Shown piece after piece: positions 11,227 through 22,384 of a stretch of DNA of 64,000 nt. How positions within the stretch are numbered: position 1 is the first letter of the stretch; each line of letters starts with the position of its first letter. Source of the stretch: Cristatella mucedo (taxonomy: Eukaryota; Bryozoa; Phylactolaemata; Cristatellidae); the NCBI GenBank assembly GCA_009760855.2, contig WPIO01000002.1, forward strand, positions 1,099,001 to 1,163,000, in the 5' to 3' direction. A program made the position numbers and the translations under genes. Under the pieces are notes generated by a model that saw nothing but the letters and a program-made list of their open reading frames with translations, was not told where the DNA came from and did no database searches.

Positions 11227-12348
11227 GTGCCTTTAGCCTCATTGTCCTACTTGAAATGTAACCATCTCCTCACCCGTTCCCAGATTAGCTCCTTACCTGA
11301 TGATCCTTGTGATGATCTAGCCGATCGCTTCTCTCGATTCTTTGTTCAGAAGATAGACAAGATCAGGGAATCCATCCCTGCGATGACAACCTCCCCACTA
11401 GAATGCTGTTCCTCGGTTCCTGGCTGCACCACAATGTCTGCATTTAAGCAGGTCACTAGTGATCTAGTCCTAAAGTTCGTATCTCAATCAAAGAAGACAA
11501 CAAGTCCTCTGGACCCTATTCCCACTGTCCTGCTCCTACGTTGCATTGATCTGCTGCTGCCATGCATAACCAACATCATTAATATGTCATTAGCCTCAGG
11601 TCATGTCCCGGCACCTTTCAAAAAAGCTGTAGTCAGGCCACTTCTCAAGAAAGCGACATTAGACCAAGAGAACTTAAGCAACTACCGCCCAGTCTCCCTT
11701 CTACCATTCCTATCAAAGACACTGGAACGGGTCGTGGCAGACCAGCTGAACTCATATATCGAAACCTCACACCTTGCTAGTAAGTTCCAGTCTGGCTTTA
11801 GAGCTAATCACTCCACAGAGTCGGTATTGCTTAGGGTATACAACGACCTACTTAGGAATGCAGACATGGGTAGAGTGTCTCTGCTTGTTTTGCTCGATCT
11901 TTCGGCAGCTTTTGATACCATCGATCACAAAGTTCTTCTAGAGCGCCTCTCATCTCGCCTGGACATCACTGGCACTGCTCTGCAGTGGTTCAGGTCCTAT
12001 CTCAGTGGGAGACTCCAGAGTATTGACGTGAATGGACAAAGATCATCTGAGGTACCTCTGAAATATGGAGTACCTCAGGGCTCCGTGCTAGGTCCGGTTC
12101 TTTTCATGGTTTATACCCTCCCTCTTGCTGATGTGATTGCCAAGCACAATCTAGGCTTTCAATTCTGTGCGGACGACACTCAGTTGTACCTTTGCTTTGA
12201 TCCCTCCCAGCCTTCGAGCACCTCAAATTCTCTCAACTCACTTGCTGCATGCATTGATGACATCCGCACATGGATGGCAGCAAATTTTCTAAAACTTAAC
12301 GATGATAAAACTAACTTACAAGTTATGGGTAAACCCAGTGTGATTTAG
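11227..12348 (+). pseudogene. LINE ORF2 reverse transcriptase domain, truncated ORF
   Basis: The frame is open for 373 codons. It contains the RT motifs in order: NYRPVSLLPFLSKTLE, LLVLLDLSAAFDTIDHKVL (motif A aspartate), GVPQGSVLGPVLF (motif B) and FCADDTQLY (motif C at about residue 315; the common Y of YADD is C here). The sequence style (DLSAAFDTIDH, GVPQGSVLGP) is that of the L2/CR1 group. A stop codon after KPSVI ends the frame inside the thumb region. The endonuclease is absent upstream. Unlikely to make an active enzyme. Confidence 0.9.
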
Positions 12349-12541
12349 AGATTGGAAAGGCTGACTCTCAAAATTGGCTCTGCCAGCATATCTCCAGTTG
12401 AATCAGCTCGAAATCTAGGTGTCATATTCCCAAGCGACCTCTCGTTAGACGACCATATCAGCTCCAGTCAAATCTGCCTATTTTCAGCTTCATAACATTG
12501 CTAAAATTCGGGCTTGTTTAGATAAGGATACCACATCTAAG

Positions 12542-12979
12542 TTGGTCCACGCATTCGTGACATCCCGTCTCGACTTCTACAACTCACTGCTCGCTGGCCT
12601 ACCAGCAGGTGCGATCAGGCGATTGCAGCTGGTGCAAAACTCGGCAGCTAGGCTTGTCTGTCGTACTCCACTTCTCGCCGACCTGCACTGGCTACCAGTC
12701 AAGCAACGGATTGATTTCAAGGTTTTGTCGCTCACTTTTGGGTCCCTTCATTCTATGGCTCCAGCCGATCTCTCAGATATACTACCCCACCAGGCCAAGC
12801 ATAGTACCACCCGCTTTTTGGAATCCAACAGTCTACAAATACCTCGTACAAACCTCAAATCCTTTGGAGACCGTGCATTTGGTTCGTATGCTCCCAAAGC
12901 CTGGATTTCCCTCCCGACCTGCGTCAGAACATCCCCTGACCTGACCACATTTAAAAGGAACTTAAAAACACCTATTTAG
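12542..12979 (+). pseudogene. LINE ORF2 C-terminal domain, separated by stop/frameshift
   Basis: The open frame of 145 codons continues the same ORF2 after the break at 12346: SRLDFYNSLLAGLPAGAIRR, QNSAARLVCR, LHWLPVKQRIDFKVLSL, then a FGDRAFGSYAPKAW block and FKRNLKTPI. The region between 12349 and 12541 still resembles the coding sequence (TSRNLGVIFPSDLSLDD-like) but in a different frame. One stop and one frameshift therefore split the original protein. Confidence 0.85.
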
Positions 12980-13253
12980 GACAGCATTTAGTGGGTTCCT
13001 GTGATTCGTCCTTGATGTGCTTATGCGTACTGACACTGTGCATGCTGCCACTAACCACATTTGCATGCTGACCCTGTGCATGTCACCCCTAACCATATTA
13101 TTCATTTTGCTTGTTTTTCAAGCATGATTTCACTTACCATTCAATTGCATTTCCTATTGCAGCAAATGTAAAGCGCCTAGAAAGAGATTGAGTTCTCTGA
13201 TGGCGCTTTATCAAGTACATTATTATTATTCTTAAACTATATCCACAAAGGCT

Positions 13254-13338
13254 CATTTATCGCTGCTGCAAGCGATGGTGACAGCCGTAAAGGCTCTTCT
13301 GTCGCTATACAAAAGAGGTTGTTAAATCAGCTAATATA
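13254..13338 (+). repeat. SINE-A 3' fragment directly downstream of the LINE tail
   Basis: It matches the 3' half of SINE-A: ATCGCTGCTGCAAGCGATGG, CAGCCGTAAAGGCTCTTCTG, CGCTATACAAAAGAGG and GTTAAATCAGCTA. The tRNA-like head is missing. The fragment follows the LINE ATT tail almost immediately. Confidence 0.8.
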
Positions 13339-13851
13339 TTATGCTGGGTACTGAAATGCTTTGGAGTAGTTCCTAATAAACGTCTTGCCTCATGATGCCA
13401 AGTATCCTCTATTTTCTTTCAAATTTCGGTCTACAGAAGGCAGTTATCATCGAAACCATTAGGGCAACGATGCATACTGCATTCATATTCAGATACCAAA
13501 AATGGCAAATTTACTTCCATTGCCCCAATCAGCTTTGCTCCAGTCTTTGCGGGTCCAGTTTGCTTTTTCCCCACCCCACTCTAAACGAGCCACTTGATGC
13601 TTGATGGGCAGAGATAGCTTCTCTTTTTGCTTTCGGAGTAGACATAACTTATTTATCTTATCGACAACTGATTGTATCCCTACCAACTGGCTTCCCACTT
13701 GCAGTCCGGAGGCTTTGAGACTGAACCCCTCCCAAGGAAGAATACATGCCTAAAGATTCACACTTTATCAGTTTGTCATAGCCGGTCTGATGACACATAT
13801 GCAGCCTGTACACTTTGCGTTATCGAGATCGTGCTTCCTTTGCAGTAGATT

Positions 13852-13937
13852 TAGGGTGGCTAGAAAGAGTTCTCTGAGGGCGCCATATCAAAGAGTATTG
13901 TTATTATTATTATCATTATTATTATTATTATTATTAT
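13852..13937 (+). repeat. LINE tail fragment with (ATT)n
   Basis: Only the last part of the LINE 3' hairpin survives (AGAAAGAGTTCTCTGAGGGC), followed by an ATT/ATC trinucleotide run of about 45 bp. It abuts the duplicated unit at 13939. Confidence 0.7.
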
Positions 13938-13938
13938 A

Positions 13939-14090
13939 CCAGTCGTAGCCATCTTCGGGTTGTATCTCACCGAAATCTCACCAATTGGACATTTTACAAC
14001 AATTGCAAAGTTACCATGTCCCGATGGGCAAAAAGTCAAGATTTGACCATTTGTAAAAGTAGTCAACTAGAAGATCCGAGGCAGGCCGTT
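13939..14090. repeat. Copy 1 of a ~150-bp unclassified direct repeat
   Basis: Nearly identical to 16191-16348: both begin ACCAGTCGTAGCCATCTTC and end GATC(C/T)GAGGCAGGCCG. Differences are a 3-base indel and a C/T substitution near the right end. It matches no repeat family I recognise. The two copies flank an ASZ1 intron segment 2.25 kb apart. Confidence 0.8.
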
Positions 14091-14099
14091 TGGAAATAG

Positions 14100-16018
14100 C
14101 GAAGATAGCCAGGAAATGAGCGTAACCGGAGCACTGTTGTTTTCATACTGCTCCACGTACCTCCAAAACGGATAATGTAATCATTTTTAAGGCAATGTAT
14201 AATGGTGGTGTCTGCCATTTCTAAAGGAATTTTTAAGGGTTGAAGATGCTTTCTCTCGTTATTTTCTGTTATATACACCGGTTTGTGAAAACGCCGCCAT
14301 GAAAGACATTTTATTTGGGCACACTGATGCTTTGTGATTTTGGTCAAATGTTTCACGGTCGAATGCATGCCATTCATAAGCAATTGGCCGGCGATGCATA
14401 TGCACTCGATAGTGCATATACATTGTATTTTAATTGAATTTAGGTACTTAGCATACCTTTGTGCAGAAGCAGCCATATGTTGTCGCATCTTACAATTGGT
14501 GGTTTAGGGGATTCTTTTAGTCCTAATTTCATTAGTAAGTAAACTCCAGAGCATATTCATATGTGCTCCCTCCCATTTTAGGAGGCTAAGCATGAGATCT
14601 CATGATGGCCGAGCCCGTTGTGCACCAAAACTAAAACAAAGTAGGTACAGTGTCAGCCTTTATATCAAAGCTATGCAGATGTGGTTAGCTGATATTATTT
14701 GAAAGAACAAACATTAATATTATTCCTACAGGAATTAATAATATGTAGGAATAGAACAGCTAATTTATTTTTCATAGAGGACCTGATGGCACGAGTAGGC
14801 TGAAACTAATGCAGTACTTCAACTGGATATGAAGGACCCAATAAATGGCAGGCCTCGAAGGTCAGAATAAGAATTTCCTGAGATCCATTGATCAACCTGA
14901 AACCATCTTCACAGCTCCATTAGCAAAGGAGACACACTGGATTTCTTGGATCTATAACTACCAACCTTCCAGCCACATTTATCTCAAACTATAGAGGCTT
15001 AGTGGCTTTGTTGATAGCCTTAACAAAACTGATTTACTGTAGCCCAGTCTAGACAGAACCATGGGGCTATACTTTTACATGGCTGCTCAAGATATTTTCG
15101 AATATTGTGTACGTCTTTTATTCTCAGTTGGTGCAGCAAATATGATTACAGATCCAGTGGTGCTTAAAAGAAATCTGTAAGTACAAAAGCCCTAGGGCGA
15201 TAAAGAGCCCGGCAAGTATTTTGTATACCTAATCTCAATTTTTAATGGCACATCATAGTGCGTATTATATATAGGGTTTCACTGGGAGAATTGACTGACC
15301 ACGAAAGTTTAAATTACAGTACTTCAAGCACACTCATTGCATGTGTTATAGGACCAGATTGTTTTTGGAAGGGGACGCAATAACCAGAAACTCTTGACTC
15401 TCAGATAGGCATGAGCCTAATGACTTTGATAAACAGCTGCCTTCACATGTCAACATTGCTGAGATCAGATATTTTGTTTCATGTTTGCAAGTCTTTCTAT
15501 TTTTTATTTGGAAATAGAATTGCTGGCAAACCTTATATTTTTTAATTTGCCAGTGCTTTTTTATATAGTTATCGAGGTCGCTGGTAAATAGGGCTAATTA
15601 TTTTGTTTGTAGCCTCCAATTGAAGCCAGAAGCAGGTTTATGCACAGCCTCTGTCCAAATCGGCTGCAATGTAGATGTCTGTGTTATCAGCTATAGCCGT
15701 TTGTTATGAAAGCCTATCTGGCACTAGAAGCTCGAGGTTTAGTCTTGAAAATTAGGCTTGTGTTATTGGCTCTAGATGCAATGCACAGAGCTTACCCTAT
15801 TCGATGGCACTTGTTTTACGAATAGTGATAGGGGCCATTATGTCATCATTGTCTGTCTAGAATTGACGATCATGCTCCAATAATATCCATGTATGCTCAT
15901 GACTAAAGTATAGCTATCGTAGGTGGTATGGCTTTGGTTTGCATATCATGATTAGGCTTTCAGATGGCTTTGACAAATCATCTTCCATACAAAAAGTCGT
16001 ATTACATGTTCTACATAG
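14100..16018. other. Intronic stretch, nothing firmly recognised
   Basis: AT-rich intron sequence without identifiable repeats. A short stretch at 15128-15178 has an AG/GTAAGT frame, but its splice phase does not fit the neighbouring exons (see rejected items). Confidence 0.4.
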
Positions 16019-16123
16019 GATGGCAAAGGTGTTGCTGTACTGAAGCACCAAATCAGCCAGTGCAAGCTTGACATTCAGCATCTCTCACGTGCAGCAGAAT
16101 TTCTTGAAACAAGAATGAACGAG
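16019..16123 (+). CDS. ASZ1: ASZ1/GASZ-like gene, coiled-coil-like exon
   Basis: Acceptor TTCTACATAG and donor GTTAGT, 35 codons, phase 0 at both ends. It encodes DGKGVAVLKHQISQCKLDIQ and then HLSRAAEFLETRMNE. The heptad-like spacing of hydrophobics fits the helical region that precedes the membrane anchor in ASZ1. The phases allow direct joining to 9808, but vertebrate ASZ1 has more residues here, so another exon may lie in the long intron. Confidence 0.75.
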
Positions 16124-16190
16124 GTTAGTGTGTGTGCTGGTACTCGGCATTTATCTACTCATGCTTTTGCAGTTTGATCTTTGATCAGCA

Positions 16191-16348
16191 TTACCAGTCG
16201 TAGCCATCTTCTTCGGGTTGTATCTCACCGAAATCTCACCAATTGGACATTTTACAACAATTGCAAAGTTACCATGTCCCGATGGGCAAAAAGTCAAGAT
16301 TTGACCATTTGTAAAAGTAGTCAACTAGAAGATCTGAGGCAGGCCGAT
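16191..16348. repeat. Copy 2 of the ~150-bp unclassified direct repeat
   Basis: Second copy of the 13939-14090 unit, followed here by a GAT run (ATGATGATGATGATG). It lies 67 bp downstream of an ASZ1 exon. Confidence 0.8.
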
Positions 16349-17389
16349 GATGATGATGATGTAGTCGATGCAAGTATCGTCAGTGCTACAAAAAAAAGAA
16401 TGTTCTGTGGCAGATGGTCAAGTCTATCTCATCAGAAGTTCCTGTATGAGTGACACAATCGCTGTCGCCTTGGTTGCTCAGAACACTAAAGGTTCCTTTT
16501 ATATCACTCATTTAGGTTGTGTGCGCATGTCATTAAGCATAAGTTGTATGGGACCAAGTTTCCTTAGACAAATCGTGCATAACACTATGTAACATAGCCT
16601 GTGTTCCTGGCTACTGCTATTTCCTAATTGATTCAAATTCATCAAAAGTTCAGAGAATGGCCATTATTTCCATGAACTTTGCTTTTGTTACAACGGCAGT
16701 GATAAATTTGAAGCTTCTCATTATTAATGAGAAAATAAGCAAACGCATTGGCATGTTTGGTTTACATTTAGTCAGAAAAAACATCAACCAATGAATCAAA
16801 ATAAGAATTAATTTTGTTTATCAAAAATAACTTCAACAGATTTGGAAGTGAGGATTTTCTTAGGATTACGATTATAGTGTAAATAGCTTTCATGAATCAA
16901 CCCAAAAATGTAGTCTCCATAAGGTTTTTGTTATTCCATCGTTGGTAATAGCGTTCGAAGTCCAGTAAATCCTATTAGAACTATCGCCTTGCTTTAACAA
17001 ATAGACTGCCTCGTTCTCGCTGAATTCTTCAAGATGAGCTTAAAGGATGTTAGCTTGTAATGAACTCAAGATAGCTTGGAAACTTGGTCAATCCACTTCG
17101 GAGACGCTCCAGTAATGCCACCATTTTGAAGTCTCTGATAACCTCCAAGCCAAACGCGTCATGCCTCAAAGCTATCAGCAAGATCTTGTCGCGGTTGTAA
17201 TCCCTTAGATGACCGAGTGAGCCAGAGGAAGATAACTTATTCTCGTGATGGTGCACTAGGGCATTAAGGCTACTGGATGAGCTATCAATTGTGAGGTTTA
17301 TGCCACTCGTTCTTGTTACAGGCGATTTTTGGCATCAGACAGAATGGTTTCATTGCCGTAGAAGCATAGCCCATCTTGACGGGTGAAGA

Positions 17390-17892
17390 ATGTATTGCTC
17401 TTTTTTAGGTCCCTTCATTCTTTAGTTCCAGCCTATCTATCAGAGCTACTCCCTCACCAGGCCAAGCATAGTACCACCTGCTTTTCGGAAACTGACTGTT
17501 TACCAATATCTCTTACAAACCTCAAATCCGTTGGAAACCGTGCATTAAGTTTGTATGCTCCCAAAGCTTGGAACTCACTCCCGACTTGCGTCACGACATT
17601 CCCTGACTTGACCACATTTAAAAAGAACTTAAAAACGCACCTATTTAGGACAGCATTTAGTTGATCCCTATGATTCGTCTTTATGTGCTTATGCATGCTG
17701 GACACTGTACATGCTGCCACTAACCACACTTGCATGCTGACCCAGTGCCTGTCACCCCTAACCATGTTATTCATGTTGTTTATCAAGCATGATACCACTC
17801 ACCATTCGATTATGTTTCCCTTGCAGCAATTGTAAAGCGCATAGAAAGAGATTGAGTTCTCTGAGGGTGCTTTATCAAGTGTATTATTATTA
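17390..17892 (+). pseudogene. 5'-truncated LINE copy
   Basis: It carries the last part of ORF2 as a 93-codon open frame (SLHSLVPAYLSELLPHQAKH, then a GNRALSLYAPKAWNSLPTC block). The 3'UTR, hairpin tail (GCGCATAGAAAGAGATTGAG) and ATT tail follow. It is in the same family and orientation as 11220-13240. Confidence 0.85.
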
Positions 17893-17924
17893 CAAGAGGC
17901 TGGATAGAGCTTTGTAGTGCCTTG

Positions 17925-18875
17925 TATGATAAAGCCAACTTACTAGCTATGGGCAAATTCGGTGTGACTCAGAAATTGAAAAGCTTTAAATCGGCTCTGC
18001 CAGCATATCTCCTGTTAAATCTCTACGAAATCTAGGTGTCCTGTTCCAAACTGACCTTTCACCAGACGACCACATTAGTTCTACTGTCAAGTGTGCCTTC
18101 TTTTTATCTGCACAACGTTGCTAAAATTCGGACTTGCTTATAGGCAGGGATACTGCATCCACATTGGCCCATGCAGTTGTGACATCCATCTTGACTTCTA
18201 TAACTCACTGCTTGCTGGTCTACCGGCCAGTGCAATTGGTTTGTCGTTTACAGTTTGTGCAAAACTCTGCAGCTAGGCTTGTCTGTCGTGAGTGTCACAG
18301 TTGCCATATCACTTCTTGTGGACCTGCACTGGCTCCCAGTCAAGCAATGCATCGACTTCAACGTTTTGCCACTCACTTTTACGTCCCTCATTTTCTGGCT
18401 GCAGCCCACTTATCAGAACTACTTCGCCTCCAGGCCAGGCATCGCACTACTCACTTTTTTAAAAAATAATTCAAATAATTTAGCCATACCTCATGCAGAC
18501 TTCGGATCCTTGGGAGACCGTGCCTTTAGCTCATTTAATCCCAAAGCCTTGAACTCACTCCCAACTGACATCACAGGTATCCCGTAACTTGATATTTAAA
18601 CAGAAGCTTAAAACGTACCTGTTATCACAGCATTTAACTGGTCCTGGTGATTCGTTCTTTGTGTGCTTGTGCTTGCTGACTAGTTGCATGTTACCACTAA
18701 CCGTATTCTATCTGTTGACACTGAGCATGTCATCTATAATTCGCATGTTATGCTTGTTGGCATTGTGCATGTGACCACTAATCAATGTATCATACTTCCT
18801 CTACAACAATGTAAAGTGACTAGAAAGAGATTAAGCTCTCTGAGGGTGTTATATAAATGAATTATTATTATTATT
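17925..18875 (+). pseudogene. LINE copy (C-terminal ORF2 plus 3'UTR), decayed
   Basis: It covers the region homologous to about 12310-13230 of the main LINE: TCGGCTCTGCCAGCATATCT, then LDFYNSLLAGLPAS, LLVDLHWLPVKQCIDFNVL, a GDRAFSSFNPKALNSLP block, hairpin tail and (ATT)n. The coding blocks are spread over several frames. Together with the previous copy it forms a head-to-tail LINE pair. Confidence 0.85.
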
Positions 18876-19115
18876 CAATGCTCACCGAGTTGGAGCCCCC
18901 TAATGCCACTGCAACCCTAACTAGCTCCCAAGTTTTTTGTAGCTTACCGTTCATAAATTACTTGCAGAGCCAAGTGAAGTGAAAGGTTCTGCTTGACACG
19001 TACTCACAAATGTCGCACGTTCTAACGTGAGCACGAGTTCCTTGGTGACATGGCTATTAGTATGTGAGCATGCTCGTCGCTTCATTCATCCTTGTGGCAT
19101 GCGTATTTTATGTAG

Positions 19116-19322
19116 GCTTTGGCCGACAGCACCACCGATGCTCCTGACGTGATGATGCATGAAACCTACCAGCAGAGAGATTCAGCTCAGCACAGACGGC
19201 GCTCCCTGCTACTGGTCATGACAACGGCAGCACTAGCTGCTCTAGCTGCTTCGGCTGCCTTCAAGTTTGGCACTTTAGGTGGTGCCAGACGGATTTTGCC
19301 CATTTTCTTCACTCGCTCATAA
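19116..19322 (+). CDS. ASZ1: ASZ1/GASZ-like gene, terminal exon with C-terminal membrane anchor
   Basis: Acceptor TTTTATGTAG. The exon starts in phase 0 (ALADSTTDAPDVMM), runs through a basic patch (QHRRR) into a strongly hydrophobic Ala/Leu segment of about 22 residues (LLLVMTTAALAALAASAAF), and stops after a short tail ending FFTRS. A basic patch followed by a C-terminal transmembrane helix is the tail anchor that holds ASZ1/GASZ in the mitochondrial outer membrane. The stop at 19320-19322 and the AATAAA at 19593 support this as the last exon. Confidence 0.8.
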   Translation, partial: ALADSTTDAPDVMMHETYQQRDSAQHRRRSLLLVMTTAALAALAASAAFKFGTLGGARRILPIFFTRS

Positions 19323-19592
19323 TTTTACCACTGTTGGGTGTGAGAGCATTGTTCTGCCGTTTTCTCTGTTAACATCTTGTGAACTCACAGATTACCGTGA
19401 GTTAGACCTGAAAGTGCTCGGAAAGGAAAGTTGTTGCTGTTTTCGCAGCCAAAGGCTGCTGATGTGGCTGATGGCTCTAGTGTCTTGCACCACCAGACGA
19501 AGAATATTTTGTTTTAGGGGTTGTATTGACTGCCCCTTAGCTGAATGTAAATTTGTTATTCACCTTATCCGGTAAAAATTTCTGTTGGTATT

Positions 19593-19598
19593 AATAAA
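19593..19598 (+). promoter_or_regulatory. Candidate polyadenylation signal of the ASZ1-like gene
   Basis: Canonical AATAAA about 270 bp after the stop codon at 19322, in the plausible 3'UTR. It fits the end of the transcript but is unconfirmed. Confidence 0.5.
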
Positions 19599-20544
19599 CT
19601 CTTTATGCAATAGGTACGGTCTGCTGCTAAGGACCTGCTGCTGCTTTACCGTCGTTGCTCGTCGCGTCGACACCTCATCATTGCTGGCCGTATGTAAGCA
19701 AGCATAGGCTGTCCGATCATTCTTTCACAGCAGTTCGATGTTGGGCTCTTGCTGTCTGAAGCTACTGAACATGTATACTAGAATTAATATGATTAATGCT
19801 GAGGACAAATGAGCAATTAATTGGCAAAAACCATCGCGGTCTCTCGTGAAACAAGCACCGAATTGTTTTCTAATCTGTGACTCGACGCTACAGAAATTCC
19901 AAGCAGGAGTGGCTGTTGGATTCCCGGAGTCGTGAAGTGCATAGCAAAATCCCTCCGGGCTATATACAGAAAACTCATCAGGAAACGCAAGTTGTCGTCC
20001 CCGAAGCAGGAGCACTTACAAAATGTTTAGTTGGAAAATCTAATATTACAGTCAATGTGCCCCTTATACTTAAAGATAATTGACCTGCCTTCACAGCTAC
20101 TTGTAGAGGTAAAAACGTTGTCAACTTCCAGTAGCGTTAGTAAGAATGTTTTGCTTGTAGTGGCAAGCAACAGATGGGTGCTTAAAGGAGTAGGTCATCC
20201 CGTGGGAAGCTCCTTGACAGGAAGCAAATGGGTCAGTGCCCTTTCCCTCGTGCTCGATTTTCTCTGCCATTGGCTGATGGTGCATGGTGAGCAAGCAATT
20301 GCTTTGGAGGACGATAATCATTGAAACTTGTGAGTCTGTGAGCATCCGCCATAATAGACTTGCAATTCGGACTCGGTCGGCAATCTGCTAGGGTAATTCT
20401 GCTGTATGGTTAAGCAGGATGCTGTCATCTGTATCGATTAGCAGCTTTGAATTTAGATGTCTAATTTAATTTAGAGCTACTGGCATTGACCATAAAATTA
20501 GTTAGCTAACATTACAGCCTAATTTATGTACTGGCAGAAGAGCC

Positions 20545-20760
20545 TTGTGGTCATGCGTGCTGACACTGCATGCTGCCATTAACCATATTTGCATGCAGAC
20601 CCTGTGCATGTCACCTCTAACCATGTTATACTTTTGTCATTGCGCATGTTACCAATAACCATTTGATCATGCTTCCTTTGCAGCAAATGTTAAGTGCCTA
20701 GAAAGAGATTGAGTTCTCTGAGGTGCTATAACAAATGTACTATTATTAACATTATTATTA
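20545..20760 (+). repeat. LINE 3'UTR and tail fragment
   Basis: It holds only the 3'UTR (GCGTGCTGACACTGCATGCT, GACCCTGTGCATGTCACC), the tail hairpin and an ATT-type tail. No coding part is present. Confidence 0.8.
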
Positions 20761-20868
20761 CGGCTATCACCACGAATTGCAGTGGCAAATAAAGAATCGC
20801 CCACTGCAGGACTCGAACCCACGACCTGGGAAGAGTGACATTGGTAGCCTAAGTGCCATTCAACGGCG
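20757..20868 (-). repeat. SINE-A partial copy
   Basis: On the complement it carries the B-box region (GGGTTCGAGTCC), the GGGCGATTC block and GTGGTGATAGCCG. It starts where the preceding LINE tail ends. The 3' end of the SINE is missing. Confidence 0.75.
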
Positions 20869-21729
20869 ATCTGTCTTTATCGCTGCTGTCTGGTTTGGAA
20901 TTCGCGTGACGGCTCTGTTTTCACATGAATGCAAGTAAGTACCTCCGCCGTCTCGAAACACGGCCAACGTATCGTAGGAGCAGTACCAAATATAAACGGA
21001 TGATAAACGAATATATTACAACAAATACAATACCGATCGGCGAATTCGTGGTTTCATATGCAGAAAAAGTATTAGCAACTTCCCCCTGCTTCCGACGTGC
21101 ACCAAAGAATTGTCATTTGCAAGACTCGAGTTCATCATCTGGATAGTGCCAAGCACCTTAGCACTGAGCTGAGAAGCATGAATGCCCAAGGTTGTGACGA
21201 CTAATTCCTAACACGTATACACTAACCGCGAATAAACTCTGTTGGCACAACCTTAAACCAGGGCCAGTTGTGGCCGACCTGCGTTCATTCTACTTGTAAG
21301 CTTATTCTAAGAATGTTCGCCAAGACGCCCTAAAAGCAGATAAAGAAGGCAGCAGAGCGCTAGTTAGTAATTGCCGACCGCTCGCTGCCTGCTTGCCAGA
21401 GCACGACTTCTTGGTGGTTTCCGCCATTGAAGGAGGATACAGCTAGGTTTGTGCTTGTACTTTACCTTGGAAGTGTGTAGAAAGTCCAGAGTTCCACTAG
21501 AAATAGATTTGAAGACAACATTTTTTAAAGGATTTTCTTTCAAGTCCGTCCTATTCTATTAGATGGATAACTCCAGATGGCAAGTGGCTGAAACTGGAAA
21601 ACTAAATATTTCGCGCGTATAATAAATTGAAGTTACTCAGGAGTAAAGGCAATTTAATTTGTGGATGGCAAAATTTCCCAAGTGAAGCTCAAGCTTGGAA
21701 GGTAGGGAGAGGATGACAGATATAGACTA

Positions 21730-21920
<191 letters not shown>

Positions 21921-22255
21921 ACAGAGGACGATTAATCTACGAACTGTTCATCCACGGACGATTCTTCCAGAATAATATTCAAACTCTTTAACATGAATTG
22001 CTGAAGAACGCCTGAAAATGTTCAAACAATACCTTCAATTGGAGTGGGTTTAGGTTATTATTAGGTTTAGGTTATTGGGTTTAGGGTTTCTTGTCAGCAT
22101 GAACACTCGGTCGATGAATCGTTCGTAGTTGAATCGTCCTAGAACCAGAGAGAAAGAGCTCATCAAAATTGCTTGATTGTTCGTACAATGTGTAATGGCG
22201 CGGTGGCAGTTATCTCCGATGTTTGTCAAACAATTGTAGGCAGCTGTAGCTGTGT

Positions 22256-22384
22256 TTGGCCCAGCGATTAAGTGCTCGCCTTTAACGACCGAAGGCAAGG
22301 TGGTTGCCTTAGATGACTCATGTCGTGGACTCAAGCGCTGCGGTATATGTGAAGGGCCTGGATAAAGATTCAGTTCTCTCAGGG
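22256..22384 (+). repeat. SINE-B copy, left part (interrupted by a SPIN-like element)
   Basis: The tRNA-like head is GTTTGGCCCAGCGATTAAGT, then the pseudo-B box (CGTGGACTCAAGCG). The tail block AAAGATTCAGTTCTCTCAGG ends abruptly at 22384. The missing end of the tail resumes at 22576. Confidence 0.85.
22377..22384. repeat. Left target-site duplication of the SPIN-like insertion
   Basis: TCTCAGGG, immediately before the element. The right copy is TCTTAGGG at 22576-22583, with one mismatch. Eight bases is the duplication length made by hAT transposases. Confidence 0.85.

Larger units (their letters stand above)
11220..13240 (+). mobile_element. 5'-truncated L2/CR1-like non-LTR retrotransposon
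   Basis: This is the best-preserved LINE copy in the window. It begins just upstream of the reverse transcriptase domain, so the endonuclease and ORF1 are missing, as is usual after incomplete reverse transcription. It runs through the RT, a C-terminal domain, a 3'UTR with repeated CATGCTGACCCTGTGCATGT-type motifs, the terminal hairpin (GCGCC ... GAGATTGAGTTCTCT ... GGCGC) and an ATT-type tail. At least 15 other fragments of the same or a close family are spread over the window. Its insertion site is an ASZ1 intron, in the same orientation as the gene. Confidence 0.9.

Noticed and set aside
15128-15178. Possible ASZ1 exon (frame AANMITDPVVLKRNL between CTCAG and GTAAGT)
   Set aside because: Its phase (needs one base before, leaves two after) is incompatible with the exons ending at 9808 and starting at 16019, both phase 0, unless further unseen exons exist.
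17050-17256. 68-codon minus-strand frame (KILLIALRHDAFGLEVIRDF)
   Set aside because: Composition looks protein-like, but there is no recognised family, splice context or neighbouring exon.
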